Assembly (NCBI RefSeq): GCF_019343455.1
Contig: NZ_CP049362.1
Span: 3,348,001 to 3,412,000 of the forward strand
Direction: 5' to 3'
Source of the DNA: Alcaligenes ammonioxydans
GTDB taxonomy: Bacteria; Pseudomonadota; Gammaproteobacteria; Burkholderiales; Burkholderiaceae_B
DNA: 64,000 nt
In this document: piece by piece, positions 12,587 through 22,855 of the stretch
How positions within the stretch are numbered: position 1 is the first letter of the stretch
Layout: the number at the start of each line of letters is the position of its first letter
Notes under the pieces: model-generated
Databases searched by the model: none
The model's input: the letters and a program-made list of their open reading frames with translations, nothing else
Told to the model about the DNA's origin: nothing
Made by a program: the position numbers and the translations under genes

Positions 12587-12619
12587 CACGTCCCTCCGTT
12601 TTACCGGTTCTTGAGAAAT

Positions 12620-13396
12620 TTAGCGGTGCTTGAACTCAGGCTTGCGCTTCTCGACAAACGCACGCATGCCCTCTTTCTGATCGTCAGTGGCAAACAGGCC
12701 GTGGAAATTGCGACGCTCGAACAGCAAACCCTCTTCCAGCGAGGACTCGAAAGCACGGTTCACGCATTCCTTGGCCATCAGAACCGAAGGCAAAGACATG
12801 CTGGCAATAACGGTTGCGGCGTCCAGTGCCTCTTCCAGCAATTTGTCGGCCGGCACCACACGAGATACCAGACCCGAGCGCTCGGCCTCTTCGGCATTCA
12901 TCATGCGAGCGGTCAGAATCAGATCCATGGCCTTGGCCTTGCCTACGGCGCGAGGCAAACGCTGTGTGCCACCAAAGCCGGGGATGACCCCCAGCTTGAT
13001 CTCGGGCTGGCCAAACCGGGCCGAGTCGGCCGCAATAATGAAATCACACAACATGGCCAGCTCGCAGCCGCCGCCCAAGGCATAACCGGCTACGGCCGCA
13101 ATGATAGGTTTGCGGAAACGGCGCAGCTCTTCCCAATGACCTCCCAGATAATCCTGAGAGCTGACATCGTGGTAATTCCAGTCTTTCATGGCGCCAATGT
13201 CAGCACCGGCCGCAAACGCTTTTTCATTACCGGTCAGCACGATACAACCGATTTCGTTGTCGGCATCGTATTTTTTCAACAGGGCATACAACTCGGCGAT
13301 CAGCTCGTTATTGAGCGCATTCAAAGCCTTGGGCCGATTTAATGTCAATAAAGCAACACGACCATGCACCTCTGCTTTGACTAAGGGTTCGTTCAT
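12620..13396 (-). CDS. enoyl-CoA hydratase/isomerase family protein
   Basis: A 258-aa crotonase-fold enzyme that most likely hydrates trans-2-enoyl-CoA in beta-oxidation or aromatic (phenylacetate-like) degradation. It has the CoA-binding/oxyanion segments [11 protein letters not shown] (about residues 60-70) and [15 protein letters not shown]. Both catalytic glutamates of true hydratases appear present (GGCE and [13 protein letters not shown]). GGGAGT at good spacing supports the ATG at 13396. It resembles the PaaF/short-chain hydratase group. No other CoA-ester enzyme is adjacent, so the pathway is open. It diverges from the M61 peptidase gene with only 34 nt between the start codons. Confidence 0.9.
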   Translation of the reverse strand: MNEPLVKAEVHGRVALLTLNRPKALNALNNELIAELYALLKKYDADNEIGCIVLTGNEKAFAAGADIGAMKDWNYHDVSSQDYLGGHWEELRRFRKPIIAAVAGYALGGGCELAMLCDFIIAADSARFGQPEIKLGVIPGFGGTQRLPRAVGKAKAMDLILTARMMNAEEAERSGLVSRVVPADKLLEEALDAATVIASMSLPSVLMAKECVNRAFESSLEEGLLFERRNFHGLFATDDQKEGMRAFVEKRKPEFKHR

Positions 13397-13430
13397 GCTG
13401 ACTCCCAGAAAAATTAAATAGAATAGGGGA

Positions 13431-15206
13431 ATGGAACCTACACCCGTACTTTACCGTGCCGAGCCGACCGATCTCGCCGGCCACCGCCTGACTGTCCAGA
13501 TACAGATCACTTCCCCCCAAACAGATGGCCAGATCCTGAGCCTTCCGGCCTGGATTCCCGGCAGCTACCTGATCCGCGACTTCTCGCGTCAGATCGAAAG
13601 CATAGCCGCCTTCTCTGGCGACGAACCGGTTTCCATCCGCAAGCTGGACAATCACCGCTGGCAATGCGAACCCTGCCAAGGCCCCTTGAGTGTGCAGTAC
13701 CAGGTCTACGCCTGGGACCTGTCCGTACGCGGCGCGCATATTGATCAGACCCATGCCTTCTTTAATGGCACCAGCGCCCTGCTGGCCGTTGAGGGTCAGA
13801 CTGAACAGCCTTGTCTGCTGGAACTGGTAGCCAATGAGGACATGGAAGATTGGCAGGTCTACACCAGCCTGCCCGAAGCCATTGGCGTGCCGGGAGCCGC
13901 GCAACGCTATGGATTTGGCGTGTACCGTGCCAGCAATTATGACGAGCTGATCGATCACCCCATTGAAATGGGCACCCCCCAGGTCATCAGTTTCTTTGCA
14001 CACGGCGCAGAGCATGAACTGGTCTTTACCGGCCGCATCCCCAATCTGGATTTGCCGCGTATCGCCCGTGATGTCGAAAAAATCTGTGCCGAACAGATCG
14101 CCTTCTTCGAACCAGACACCCGACGCGCCCCCTTTCTGGATTGCAGCTCGCGCTATGTATTCATGACCATGGTGACCGAGGACGGGTACGGTGGCCTGGA
14201 ACACCGCGCCTCGACTGCTCTAGTCGCCTCGCGCAGCGATCTGCCCACCCAAGGCCAGGACAAGTCGGTAAAAAGCCCCGGCTACCAGACTTTTCTGGGA
14301 CTGGTCAGCCATGAGTATTTTCATACCTGGAATGTCAAACGCATCAAACCTGCAGCCTTTGCGCCCTATGACCTGAGCCGCGAGAACCACACCCGTCTGC
14401 TGTGGGTCTTTGAAGGTTTCACCTCGTACTACGATGATCTGATGCTGTTGCGCTCGGGCGTGTTGAGCGAGGCAGACTACCTGAAACTGCTGGCCAAAAA
14501 CATCAATGCCGTTGTGCGCGCCCCTGGACGCTTCAAGCAGTCCGCCGCGCAAAGCTCGTTTGATGCCTGGACGCGCTATTACAAACAGGATGAAAACTCC
14601 CCTAATGCGCTGGTCAGCTATTACAGCAAGGGCGCCCTGATCGCACTGGGCCTGGATTTGCGCATTCGCAGCCATACCCAGCAAACCAAGAGCCTGGACG
14701 ATGTCATGCTGTTGATGTGGGCACGTTATGGCCGTGACTTCTACCAGGGCAAGCCACACGGCATCCCCGAAGACGCCATGCCCGCCCTGATTCTGGAAGC
14801 CACCGGTTACGACGCCACAGACTTTATCGCCCGCTACGTGGAAGGCTGCGAGGACCTGCCCCTCAAGCCATGGCTGGCCGAGCAAGGCTTGAAGCTGGAA
14901 TGGCAGGCCGCTTCCAAGTTGCCCAACCTGGGCGCCCGTGTGCGTCAAAGCGCAGGGCAATGCCAGCTCGCTACCGTCTTTACAGAGGGTGCAGCGCATC
15001 AAGCCGGACTATCTGCGGGGGATACTCTGGTGGCCATTGACGGCTTGCGTGTCAGCGACACTGCCAGTCTGGAACGTCTGCTTGCAGCGTATGAGCCCGG
15101 TCAGACCGTTCAGATCCACGCCTTCCGCCGCGATGAACTACACTGCTTCACACTGCAACTGGCGCGCCCTGCTTTGGACGAGTGCGTCCTGAGCCGCCCC
15201 TCCTGA
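13431..15206 (+). CDS. M61 family metallopeptidase with PDZ domain
   Basis: A 591-aa peptidase of the glycyl-aminopeptidase family M61. The zinc motif HEYFH is at residues 294-298 with the typical following WNVKRIKP, preceded by GYGGLEHR. A downstream Glu in [12 protein letters not shown] supplies the third ligand. The N-terminal beta-sandwich spans about 1-200 and a PDZ domain lies near 500-575 ([17 protein letters not shown]). No signal peptide is visible, so a cytoplasmic location is inferred. The start codon abuts a GGGGA, too close for an ideal ribosome site. A GC hairpin (15218-15239) lies past its stop, before folB. Confidence 0.9.
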   Translation: MEPTPVLYRAEPTDLAGHRLTVQIQITSPQTDGQILSLPAWIPGSYLIRDFSRQIESIAAFSGDEPVSIRKLDNHRWQCEPCQGPLSVQYQVYAWDLSVRGAHIDQTHAFFNGTSALLAVEGQTEQPCLLELVANEDMEDWQVYTSLPEAIGVPGAAQRYGFGVYRASNYDELIDHPIEMGTPQVISFFAHGAEHELVFTGRIPNLDLPRIARDVEKICAEQIAFFEPDTRRAPFLDCSSRYVFMTMVTEDGYGGLEHRASTALVASRSDLPTQGQDKSVKSPGYQTFLGLVSHEYFHTWNVKRIKPAAFAPYDLSRENHTRLLWVFEGFTSYYDDLMLLRSGVLSEADYLKLLAKNINAVVRAPGRFKQSAAQSSFDAWTRYYKQDENSPNALVSYYSKGALIALGLDLRIRSHTQQTKSLDDVMLLMWARYGRDFYQGKPHGIPEDAMPALILEATGYDATDFIARYVEGCEDLPLKPWLAEQGLKLEWQAASKLPNLGARVRQSAGQCQLATVFTEGAAHQAGLSAGDTLVAIDGLRVSDTASLERLLAAYEPGQTVQIHAFRRDELHCFTLQLARPALDECVLSRPS

Positions 15207-15257
15207 CCTCTTTTCTGGGCCTGCCGCTCACGGCGGGCCTGATACTTTGCCTTTGCC

Positions 15258-15617
15258 ATGACCACACGCCGTATTTTCATCAACAATCTGGTGGTGCAAG
15301 CCTCGATTGGCATGCTCGAGCACGAGCTGGTTCACCGCCAGCCGCTGCATATTGACGCCGAGTTCGACACCACCATCACCCAAGACGTCCAGGACCACGA
15401 TATTGGCACGGTGCTGGATTACCGGCAGTTGCGCCAGGCGCTGATCGAGGTCAGCACCCTGGAGCACACGAACCTGCTGGAAACGCTGATCGAACGGCTG
15501 GCAGAGCGCATCCAAAATGAATTCCCAAGCGTGGAACGCGTTAAAATCCGCGCCAGCAAGCCCGAGGCCTTTGCCGACTGCGATGCCGTGGGCATTGAAA
15601 TCGAGCGTAGCCGCTAA
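15258..15617 (+). CDS. folB: dihydroneopterin aldolase
   Basis: FolB converts 7,8-dihydroneopterin to 6-hydroxymethyl-dihydropterin and glycolaldehyde in folate synthesis. The 119-aa product is the normal size. It shows the family start (RRIFINNLVVQASIGMLEHE), DHDIGTVLDYRQL, a LLETLIERLAERI helix, and VERVKIRASKPEAFADCDAVGIEIER at the end. It is preceded by the M61 gene and followed by ttcA on the same strand, probably one transcript. Confidence 0.93.
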   Translation: MTTRRIFINNLVVQASIGMLEHELVHRQPLHIDAEFDTTITQDVQDHDIGTVLDYRQLRQALIEVSTLEHTNLLETLIERLAERIQNEFPSVERVKIRASKPEAFADCDAVGIEIERSR

Positions 15618-15677
15618 GCCCCTGCCCTTGCCCCGCCTCTTGCCGGGGCCACGATGACCTCTCTTTCGCTTTCCCTT

Positions 15678-16733
15678 ATGTCCCAAGACACCAGCCCCCT
15701 GCCTTCTTCCGAAACCGACATCCCCGTGTTTGCCAGCAAGGCTGAACGCAAACAGCGCGTCAATGACAACAAGTTGAGCAAACGCATCATGCGTGAAGTG
15801 GGCCGCGCCATCGGTGATTTCAACATGATCGAAGAAGGCGACAAGGTCATGGTCTGCCTGTCCGGCGGCAAGGATTCCTACGGCCTGCTGGACGTACTGA
15901 TGACCCTGCAAAAACGCGCGCCCATCAAGTTCGACATCGTGGCCGTGAACCTGGACCAGAAGCAGCCTGGCTTTCCTGACCACATCCTGCCCGAGTACCT
16001 GGAAAAACTGGGCGTGCCCTATCACATCGAAACCCAGGACACGTACTCGGTAGTGACGCGCGTGATTGCCGAAGGCAAAACCATGTGTTCGCTGTGCTCA
16101 CGCCTGCGTCGCGGCATTTTGTACCGCGTTGCCAAGGAGCTGGGCGCCACCAAGATTGCCCTGGGACACCACCGCGATGACATCCTGGCCACCTTCTTTC
16201 TGAATCTGTTTTATGGCGGTCGCATGAAAGGCATGCCGCCCAAGCTGATGTCGGATAACGGCGAGCACATCGTGATCCGACCACTGGCCTATGTGCCCGA
16301 AAAGGATTTGATCGCCTACGCCAAGCTCAAAGAGTTCCCCATCATCCCCTGTAATCTGTGCGGCTCACAAGAGAACCTGAAACGACAGGAAATCAACCGC
16401 ATGATTGCGGACTGGGACAAGAAATTCCCACACCGATCCTGGAACGTGTTTGGCGCCTTGACCCGTGTAGTGCCATCCCACCTGATGGACCCCAAGCTGC
16501 ATAACTTTGCGGACTTGAAGGTGACTGGCCAGGCTGACCCGGAGGGCGATAAAGGCTTTGATCAGGATTATTTTGACGATCATCTGCCAGAGAGTCTGCT
16601 GGCCGCTGGATTTGAAGAGGATGCCGACGACGCCGCACCTACCGTACGTCAGGATGCCTTCACCCCTGCCAAGCCCGCAGCATCCGGTGAGCAACAGATT
16701 GTGTTCATGAGCAAAAGGCGCTCCGGACAGTAA
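15678..16733 (+). CDS. ttcA: tRNA 2-thiocytidine(32) synthetase TtcA
   Basis: TtcA thiolates C32 of certain tRNAs using ATP and a [4Fe-4S] cluster. From the ATG at 15678 (351 aa) the PP-loop SGGKDS is at residues 62-67, the cluster cysteines CSLC at 136 and 139, and a third cysteine is in PCNLCGSQ at 224. The conserved GHHRDD is also present. An ATG at 15654 would add eight residues and would sit directly on a GCCCCG/CGGGGC hairpin (15630-15649); neither start has a clear ribosome site. A C-terminal tail of about 70 acidic and Ala-rich residues is less conserved. Confidence 0.93.
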   Translation: MSQDTSPLPSSETDIPVFASKAERKQRVNDNKLSKRIMREVGRAIGDFNMIEEGDKVMVCLSGGKDSYGLLDVLMTLQKRAPIKFDIVAVNLDQKQPGFPDHILPEYLEKLGVPYHIETQDTYSVVTRVIAEGKTMCSLCSRLRRGILYRVAKELGATKIALGHHRDDILATFFLNLFYGGRMKGMPPKLMSDNGEHIVIRPLAYVPEKDLIAYAKLKEFPIIPCNLCGSQENLKRQEINRMIADWDKKFPHRSWNVFGALTRVVPSHLMDPKLHNFADLKVTGQADPEGDKGFDQDYFDDHLPESLLAAGFEEDADDAAPTVRQDAFTPAKPAASGEQQIVFMSKRRSGQ

Positions 16734-16924
16734 CGCGAGTGGTCGGCGCTCCCAAACCGGCAGCCTTCTGGGCGATCAGGCTGAAGTTCGCACCCAAGTA
16801 GCACAGCAGACCATCGTTTTATCTCTCGAAACCCAGGGCCAGCGCGGCCCTCGGCGCCGGCAGAGCCGACATCCCATCTTGTTGATCTGCTTGCCGTCCG
16901 CAAATACACAAGCGACGGACAATA
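16734..16924. other. Non-coding GC-rich spacer after ttcA
   Basis: About 190 bp without a credible gene. It contains several small inverted repeats, for example AGGGCC (16835-16840) with GGCCCT (16846-16851). No promoter or RNA gene is recognisable; a structured leader or small RNA is possible but unsupported. Confidence 0.4.
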
Positions 16925-16994
16925 AAAAGCCCCGATCGAAATCGCCGGCATCTGGAATGACGTCCAGGTCCTGGTGGTTTCGATCGGGGCTTTT
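16925..16994 (-). terminator. Long-stem terminator between convergent ttcA and ubiX
   Basis: The arms at 16925-16941 and 16978-16994 are perfect 17-nt complements (AAAAGCCCCGATCGAAA and its inverse) separated by 36 nt that can itself fold (CCAGG/CCTGG at 16964-16974). On the minus strand the stem is followed by TTTTTATT, so it best serves the ubiX operon; on the plus strand only four T follow. Confidence 0.75.
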
Positions 16995-17020
16995 CGTACC
17001 TACTGTCCAGCTATCTGGCT

Positions 17021-17602
17021 TTAGTTCGGCTTTTGCGTGCCATCCCAGCGCTCACCGGGTACCTGAATATCAAACAATTCCAGCACCCGCATCACCGTGT
17101 GATCGACAATATCGTCAATACTTTTGGGACGCAGATAAAACGCAGGCATAGGCGGAAAAATGATCCCGCCCATTTCTGTCACAGCCGTCATATTACGCAG
17201 ATGCGCCAGATTAAACGGCGTTTCCCGAACCAGCATCACCAGACGGCGACGCTCTTTCAAGGTGACGTCGGCCGCCCGGGTAATCAGGTTATCGGACAAA
17301 CCATGCGCCACCGCTGCCAAAGTCCGCATCGAACAGGGCACAACCACCATGCCTGCAGTCGGAAAACTGCCGCTGGCCAAGGTTGCGCCCACATCACGAA
17401 AGTTATGCACCTGATCGGCCAGAGACTGGATCTCGTTTTTGTCGATATCCAGCTCGTATTGAATGTTCAGCACCCCAGAGGGAGAGATGACCAAATGGGT
17501 TTCCACATCCGGACAGGACTGCAACACTTGCAGCAGGCGCACGGTATAGACGGCCCCCGTGGCCCCGGTCATGCCAATGACCAGGCGTCGCTTGGCTCTC
17601 AC
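17021..17602 (-). CDS. ubiX: flavin prenyltransferase UbiX
   Basis: UbiX attaches a dimethylallyl group to FMN to make the prenylated flavin cofactor of UbiD-type decarboxylases, needed for ubiquinone synthesis. The 193-aa protein starts with [20 protein letters not shown], the flavin-binding Rossmann motif. It contains [21 protein letters not shown] and the [13 protein letters not shown] segment, all typical. Its ATG overlaps the grxD stop by 4 nt. No ubiD is in the window. Confidence 0.95.
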   Translation of the reverse strand: MRAKRRLVIGMTGATGAVYTVRLLQVLQSCPDVETHLVISPSGVLNIQYELDIDKNEIQSLADQVHNFRDVGATLASGSFPTAGMVVVPCSMRTLAAVAHGLSDNLITRAADVTLKERRRLVMLVRETPFNLAHLRNMTAVTEMGGIIFPPMPAFYLRPKSIDDIVDHTVMRVLELFDIQVPGERWDGTQKPN

Positions 17603-17925
17603 TCCAGAGCCCCGGCCTCACGCAACATGGTTTCCAGTTCGCCGTTCTCGTACATTTCAGAAACAATGTCCGAGCCACCAACGAACTCGCCCTTGATATA
17701 CAGCTGAGGGATAGTGGGCCAGTTGGAGAAATCCTTGATGCCCTGACGCACTTCGGCGTCGTCCAGCACGTTAACCACAACCACCTGGCTCAGGCCGACC
17801 GCACGCAAAATCTGCACGGTACGGGCGGAAAAACCGCACTGAGGCGCTTGAGCCGTGCCCTTCATAAACAGCACAACAGGGTTTTCCGTTACGGTTTCGC
17901 GGATGAAATCTTGAACTTCACTCAT
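17599..17925 (-). CDS. grxD: monothiol glutaredoxin, Grx4/GrxD family
   Basis: A 108-aa CGFS-type glutaredoxin (Cys30 in CGFS), the class that carries [2Fe-2S] clusters with glutathione and delivers them to target proteins. Other marks are the glutathione-binding [19 protein letters not shown] segment and [14 protein letters not shown]. It is between prmC (21 nt upstream) and ubiX (4-nt overlap), so the genes likely share a transcript. Confidence 0.95.
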   Translation of the reverse strand: MSEVQDFIRETVTENPVVLFMKGTAQAPQCGFSARTVQILRAVGLSQVVVVNVLDDAEVRQGIKDFSNWPTIPQLYIKGEFVGGSDIVSEMYENGELETMLREAGALE

Positions 17926-17946
17926 GATGTTCTCTTAAGAAAAGAA

Positions 17947-18819
17947 TTAACACTGTCCACCTGTGACGCGCCGGATTCCTGCCAGATCCTCATAGCTGAT
18001 GACCTGTTTGAACCCCGCCTGCCGCAGCATATTTTGCACATGGTCGGCCTGATCCCAGCCGTGTTCCATGAGAAGACTAGCACCCGGACGTAGATACGGC
18101 CCGGCCCCCTGAACTATTGTACGCAAATCCGTCAAGCCGTCTGAGCCATCGGTCAGTGCCTGACGCGGCTCGAACCGCACATCGCCCTGCGCCAGATGTT
18201 CGTCATCCACTGCAATGTATGGAGGGTTGGACACGATCAGGTCAAAAGGTTCCTGGCCTGTCACGGCATCGTACCAACTCCCCAGACAAAACTCGACTTT
18301 CCCACACAAACGCTGCGCATTTAAGCCCGCCTGCGCCAACACCAGCGTGCTGATATCACTGGCCACCACATGGGCATCGGGACGGGCCAGAGCGAGCGAT
18401 ACGGCAATGGCGCCACTGCCGCAACCCATATCCAAAATGCGAGGAGATGGAATATCACGCACCCGCTCAAGCGCACGTTCAACCAGTATTTCCGTGTCAG
18501 GGCGCGGGATCAGTACCGACGGCGACACCAAAAACTCATGCCCCATAAACTCACGGACCCCGACGATATACGCCATGGGTTCACCCGCCAGGCGGCGAGC
18601 CTCCAGCGCCTGATAAGCCTGTATTTTTTCCAGCGGCAACTCATCCGTGTCATGCGCGATCAACCAAGAGCGGCTCACCCCCAGCACCTGCGTCCACAAC
18701 ATGTCGCGCTCAAGGCGCGGCAAAGGACTGAGCCGCTGCAAGGCACGCAGCGTACGGGGAATATCGGCAGGCAAGACCAAGGGCGACATGACCGGCTCAC
18801 CGGGCAGGCTCATGCTCAC
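17947..18819 (-). CDS. prmC: peptide chain release factor N5-glutamine methyltransferase
   Basis: PrmC (HemK) methylates the glutamine of the GGQ motif in release factors 1 and 2. The 290-aa protein has the SAM motif [10 protein letters not shown] at residues 130-139 and the substrate-binding NPPY at 198-201. The start is a GTG at 18819 overlapping the prfA stop (GTGA), or an ATG two codons later. Placement directly after prfA, which encodes its substrate, is the classical hemA-prfA-prmC order. Confidence 0.95.
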   Translation of the reverse strand: MSMSLPGEPVMSPLVLPADIPRTLRALQRLSPLPRLERDMLWTQVLGVSRSWLIAHDTDELPLEKIQAYQALEARRLAGEPMAYIVGVREFMGHEFLVSPSVLIPRPDTEILVERALERVRDIPSPRILDMGCGSGAIAVSLALARPDAHVVASDISTLVLAQAGLNAQRLCGKVEFCLGSWYDAVTGQEPFDLIVSNPPYIAVDDEHLAQGDVRFEPRQALTDGSDGLTDLRTIVQGAGPYLRPGASLLMEHGWDQADHVQNMLRQAGFKQVISYEDLAGIRRVTGGQC

Positions 18820-19895
18820 GCCTGCGCCAGGGCAGCCAGCTGGCCAGCCTGATGTTCGGATAGCAAGGCCTTGATCAGCTCATCCAGGTCGCCGTCCATG
18901 ATGTAGCCCAACTTGTACAAGGTCAGGTTGATACGGTGATCGGTCATGCGGCCTTGCGGGAAGTTGTAGGTGCGGATGCGCTCGGAGCGATCACCCGTAC
19001 CGACCAGGCTTTTACGCTCGGCGGCTTCTTTGTCGGATTGCTCGCGCTGCTGCTTGTCTTTCAGACGCGCAGCCAGCACCTGCAAGGCTTTCTCGCGATT
19101 GCGGTGTTGGGAGCGGTCATCCTGACACTCCACCACCAGGCCCGTCGGCAAGTGGGTCAGACGCACGGCTGAGTCCGTCTTGTTCACGTGCTGACCACCG
19201 GCACCGCTGGCGCGGAAGGTATCCACGCGCAAATCCGCGGGGTTGATGGTGATTTCAGCCAAGCCTTCGGCTTCGGGCAGCACGGCCACCGTACACGTCG
19301 AGGTATGAATGCGGCCCTGGGCTTCGGTTTCAGGCACGCGCTGCACACGGTGCGCACCAGATTCGAACTTCAGACGACCATAGACATCTTGGCCTTCAAT
19401 ACGCACGATGACTTCTTTGTAGCCACCCACTTCCGAGTCGCTGGCGGACATGATTTCTGTGCGCCAGCCGCAGTTTTCGGCGTAACGCATGTACATGCGC
19501 AACAAATCACCCGCAAACAGGGCGCTTTCATCACCACCGGCACCGGCACGAATTTCAATGAACACGTTGCGGGTATCGTCCGGATCACGAGGCAAAAGCA
19601 GAATCTGCAATTCGTCTTCCAGTTGCGCGATGCGCTCTTTACCCAGCTTGTATTCTTCCTCGCCCATTTCTTTCAGCTCGGGGTCGGTCATCATGTCCTG
19701 GGCTGCCTGCAAATCACCCTCGGCCGCTTCGTAGCTTTTGAACGCCGTCACAACCGGGTCCAGCTCGGCACGCTCACGCGACAGTTTGCGAAATTCGTCC
19801 ATATTGCCGGCAATTTCAGGCTCGGCAAGCATGGCATCCACTTCATGCAGACGACGAGCCAATTGCTCAAGCCGACTGCGCATAGAGTCTTTCAT
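18816..19895 (-). CDS. prfA: peptide chain release factor 1
   Basis: RF1 reads UAA and UAG stop codons and triggers peptide release. The 359-aa protein has the codon-recognition tripeptide in the PxT form (PET at residues 188-190), which marks RF1 rather than RF2, and the catalytic GGQ at 233-235. Because RF1 does not read UGA, it does not compete with selenocysteine insertion at the UGA of fdhG in this window. It is 98 nt downstream of hemA. Confidence 0.97.
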   Translation of the reverse strand: MKDSMRSRLEQLARRLHEVDAMLAEPEIAGNMDEFRKLSRERAELDPVVTAFKSYEAAEGDLQAAQDMMTDPELKEMGEEEYKLGKERIAQLEDELQILLLPRDPDDTRNVFIEIRAGAGGDESALFAGDLLRMYMRYAENCGWRTEIMSASDSEVGGYKEVIVRIEGQDVYGRLKFESGAHRVQRVPETEAQGRIHTSTCTVAVLPEAEGLAEITINPADLRVDTFRASGAGGQHVNKTDSAVRLTHLPTGLVVECQDDRSQHRNREKALQVLAARLKDKQQREQSDKEAAERKSLVGTGDRSERIRTYNFPQGRMTDHRINLTLYKLGYIMDGDLDELIKALLSEHQAGQLAALAQA

Positions 19896-19993
19896 AGGGA
19901 ATAGCCTAAAGGGAAAATCAGAAGGTCTGGGCGCAGTTCAAAGCAATCAGGCTGCACCGCAGAAAAGTCGGTGGACAGAAAGCAGCCTGGACG

Positions 19994-21268
19994 CTAACGC
20001 CGGCGAGTTGTCGATGGCAGCAGGCGAGGCAACAGATTCAGCAGTTGTTCGCGCTCAGCACCTTCGCTGCGCGTCAATTCAGCCATGGGACCATGCATAT
20101 ACTTCTGCGTCAGCCCATGAGCCAGCATTTCGATGACGTCAGCCGGATCGTCGCCACGGGCCAGCATGCGGCGCGCACGCTCCAGCTCGTGCTGACGCAC
20201 TTTTTCGACCGATTCCTGCACATTCAAAATGGCAGGCACAATCGCACGATTGCTGAGCCAGTGCATATAGTGCTGCACCTGGGTGTCGATAATCGCCTCA
20301 GCCTGAACCACCGCGGCCTGTCGGGCATCGGCCCCCCGCTGCACAAAGCGGCCCAGATCATCCACGGTGTACAGGTACACGTCGTCCAGGCGACCCACTT
20401 CAGTTTCAATATCGCGGGGCACAGCCAGGTCGACCATGACCACCGGACGGTGACGACGCGAGCGCACGGCCCGCTCCACCATGCCCAAGCCCAAAATGGG
20501 CAAGGTACTGGCCGTACAGGATACGACGACATCAAAATCGGCCAAGCGGTCGGGCACATCTGCCAGCTTCATGGTGTTGCCCATAAAGCGCGAAGCCAGG
20601 CTTTCCGCACGTTCCTGAGTGCGGTTGGCCACCACGATGCTACAGGGGTTCACCGCCGCAAAGTGCGTGGCGCACAGCTCGATCATTTCGCCTGCACCAA
20701 TAAACAGCACCTTGGCCTGGCTCAGATCGCCAAACACACGCTCCGCCAAACGCACGGCTGCCGCAGCCATCGATACCGAATGAGCACCAATCGCCGTTTG
20801 TGTACGGACTTCCTTAGCCACCGAGAAGGTGCGCTGGAACAATTGATGCAGCAAGGTACCCAGCGAACCAGCCTCGTTGGCGGCCCGCACGGCATCTTTC
20901 ATCTGCCCCAGAATCTGGGGCTCGCCCAGCACCATGGAATCCAGGCCACTGGCTACGCGAAACGCATGACGCACAGCCTCGTTCTGGTTGTAGCGATACA
21001 GGTGCGGGGTGAGTTCGGCAGAACGCAGGCTGTTGAAGTCCGCCATCCACTCAGGAAGACGCTCGGCCACATGGGGTTCGGCCGCACAGTAAATTTCGGT
21101 ACGATTACAGGTAGACAGAATAGCTGCTTCACGGACCCCGGTGCCAAAAGTGGCACGCAAGGTATCAAGCGCAGGCTTTAACACATCGATCGGAAACGCA
21201 ACGCGTTCGCGCACGGCAACCGGCGCGGACACATGATTCAGACCGAAGGTTAGAACATCTACAGACAT
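19994..21268 (-). CDS. hemA: glutamyl-tRNA reductase
   Basis: HemA reduces the activated glutamate on tRNA-Glu to glutamate-1-semialdehyde, the first step of C5-pathway haem synthesis. The 424-aa protein has the catalytic cysteine at residue 54 in STCNRTEIY, the [13 protein letters not shown] start, the NADPH-binding [12 protein letters not shown] segment and a C-terminal dimerisation helix. It heads the hemA-prfA-prmC-grxD-ubiX gene string. Confidence 0.96.
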   Translation of the reverse strand: MSVDVLTFGLNHVSAPVAVRERVAFPIDVLKPALDTLRATFGTGVREAAILSTCNRTEIYCAAEPHVAERLPEWMADFNSLRSAELTPHLYRYNQNEAVRHAFRVASGLDSMVLGEPQILGQMKDAVRAANEAGSLGTLLHQLFQRTFSVAKEVRTQTAIGAHSVSMAAAAVRLAERVFGDLSQAKVLFIGAGEMIELCATHFAAVNPCSIVVANRTQERAESLASRFMGNTMKLADVPDRLADFDVVVSCTASTLPILGLGMVERAVRSRRHRPVVMVDLAVPRDIETEVGRLDDVYLYTVDDLGRFVQRGADARQAAVVQAEAIIDTQVQHYMHWLSNRAIVPAILNVQESVEKVRQHELERARRMLARGDDPADVIEMLAHGLTQKYMHGPMAELTRSEGAEREQLLNLLPRLLPSTTRRR

Positions 21269-21564
21269 GAGCAGTACAGGCTATAGCCCCGAAAAAGACC
21301 GAGACAAGCAGTTTCGCAGACGCAAAACGCATGAAAGATAAGTGATTTTACGCCGCAAGCCGGATTTTTGCCAAAAATGTTACTTGAATTGCCGTTTTGT
21401 GATTACAATTGCACTCCTTTATGCAGCCTGCTTTTGCTTGAAAAGGGCCCTCCCCTAGGGGTACGGCACATTTGAAGTTCAAAAGATGCATAAAATTTTT
21501 GTTGTACTATGCGCACAAATAAAAAAACGTGGTATAGTTCTATTTTTACCGAGCAGTACACGTT
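21269..21564. other. Divergent intergenic region, hemA / tRNA-Phe
   Basis: About 296 bp, AT-rich near the middle. It holds a TATAGT (21533-21538) placed as a -10 for the tRNA on the plus strand; the matching -35 is not convincing. A palindrome CCCCTAGGGG lies at 21452-21461. No gene is seen. Confidence 0.4.
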
Positions 21565-21640
21565 GGCCTGGTAGCTCAGTCGGTAGAGCAGAGGATTGAA
21601 AATCCTTGTGTCGGTGGTTCGATTCCGCCCCAGGCCACCA
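21565..21640 (+). tRNA. tRNA-Phe (anticodon GAA)
   Basis: A 76-nt cloverleaf. The acceptor arms are GGCCTGG and CCAGGCC with discriminator A and an encoded CCA. The D arm is GCTC/GAGC, the anticodon stem GAGGA/TCCTT (with a G-T pair) carries loop TTGAAAA, and the T arm is GGTGG TTCGATT CCGCC. The anticodon GAA reads phenylalanine codons. Confidence 0.97.
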
Positions 21641-21651
21641 AGAATTCAAGC

Positions 21652-21680
21652 AAAAGCCCAGTCAAACGACTGGGCTTTTT
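21652..21680 (+). terminator. Rho-independent terminator of tRNA-Phe
   Basis: A 12-bp stem, AAAAGCCCAGTC (21652-21663) with GACTGGGCTTTT (21668-21679), has a 4-nt loop and a T-run. It starts 12 nt after the tRNA. Confidence 0.9.
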
Positions 21681-21991
21681 GTTTTTCCATTCCAGTTGCG
21701 CCTGGCTAAATGCCCTGTCTGCGCGGCTTGCTCCTCATTTCTTGGCCCGATACAGCCCACTCTTACAGTTGCTGCTGGGGTAACGGTTGCATTGCCTGCG
21801 CTGGATATCCGATCAACGGTAGGAGGCCCGTTCTGCTCCTATCGCCTCAGCCGACGAATTTCCATCTCTTTGGCTCAGTCTGGTACCCTCAGCCGGCAAG
21901 ACGTCTAAAAAACCAGAGACGTCCGTGCGCAACGTGCTGAGGCTGGCCCGACTCGGGCTCGATTTTTGTGCCGTCCGATGCCAATTCGTAC
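21681..21991. other. Intergenic region without recognisable gene
   Basis: About 310 bp between the tRNA-Phe terminator and the 3' end of a minus-strand methyltransferase gene. Short frames exist but show no family resemblance. The only structure is a 7-bp inverted repeat, GACGTCT near 21900 with AGACGTC near 21917, with an A-rich centre. Confidence 0.5.
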
Positions 21992-22762
21992 TTAGCCGCG
22001 CTGATACTGCAAACAACGGCCCTTATACGATACTTCCTTACCCTCGGGCATCACGATAGGCCGATCCCGCAAACACACTTGCCGCACCAGCTCAAAACCG
22101 TGGCGCTGCATTTCCTGGGTAAATTTATTGCGATGCCCCCGATCCGGGTCTACCACCCAGACTTCAGCCTGTGATTTTGCATGCTGATTGACCAACGTGG
22201 CCAATTGAGCAGGCGTATTGCCTTCATACAGCAGATCACTGCCCACAATCAGGTCGTAACGCTGCCTGGCGGGAGTCAGGCCCAGGGAGGCCAGCAAATC
22301 AGGGCAGGTTTGCTCCCCCCACTGCGCATGGACATACGGCAGGTCGGACAAACCATTAAGAGCCTGATTCAGCTTCAGAAAATGCGGCACCATGGGGTGA
22401 CAATCGCTGGCGTGAATGTGCGCCCCCCGTTTGTGCATGAGCAAGCTGGTCAAGCCCAGGCCACAGCCCAACTCCAATATCGTTTCCCCTGCCCGGATGG
22501 GTCGGTTCTTGAGCTTGCGTGCCAACTGGATGCTGGAAGGCCAGACGAGGCCGAACAAGGGCCAGACCGCAGGCCCTATACCCAGGGCCTGGGCATGGCC
22601 CTGCGGGTCGGCATACTGCATATGATCAGCCAAGGAACGAATACGCAAGGATTCTGCGGCCGAGATTCGTATATGCTGGAGACGGGTTTTTAAGGTAGCG
22701 GATGAAGATGAGGTAGAGCCATATAAGTCTGACATAGACCGATGATCGTCCATATCCGACAA
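21992..22762 (-). CDS. class I SAM-dependent methyltransferase (lysine-methyltransferase-like)
   Basis: A 256-aa protein with the SAM-binding motif ELGCGLG at residues 97-103, preceded by FGLVWPSSIQLA at 70-81. This VWPSS element plus the later YDLIVGSDLLYE (motif II region) is the pattern of the Methyltransf_16/protein-lysine methyltransferase group. The substrate cannot be told from sequence. The N-terminal 30 residues are Ser-rich, and an ATG at 22735 is an equally possible start. It diverges from another methyltransferase gene 93 nt away. Confidence 0.75.
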   Translation of the reverse strand: MSDMDDHRSMSDLYGSTSSSSATLKTRLQHIRISAAESLRIRSLADHMQYADPQGHAQALGIGPAVWPLFGLVWPSSIQLARKLKNRPIRAGETILELGCGLGLTSLLMHKRGAHIHASDCHPMVPHFLKLNQALNGLSDLPYVHAQWGEQTCPDLLASLGLTPARQRYDLIVGSDLLYEGNTPAQLATLVNQHAKSQAEVWVVDPDRGHRNKFTQEMQRHGFELVRQVCLRDRPIVMPEGKEVSYKGRCLQYQRG

Positions 22763-22855
22763 AAAAGCGAATTTTGCCAGAATTTACCGTGGCTTAAACT
22801 ATAAATAACCGAATTTACACACAATTTTGCATCACGCCGCCACCAAGGATCACTC

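Noticed and set aside
21606..21908. Small frame running from tRNA-Phe through its terminator
   Set aside because: Begins inside the tRNA and crosses a strong terminator; not a credible gene.
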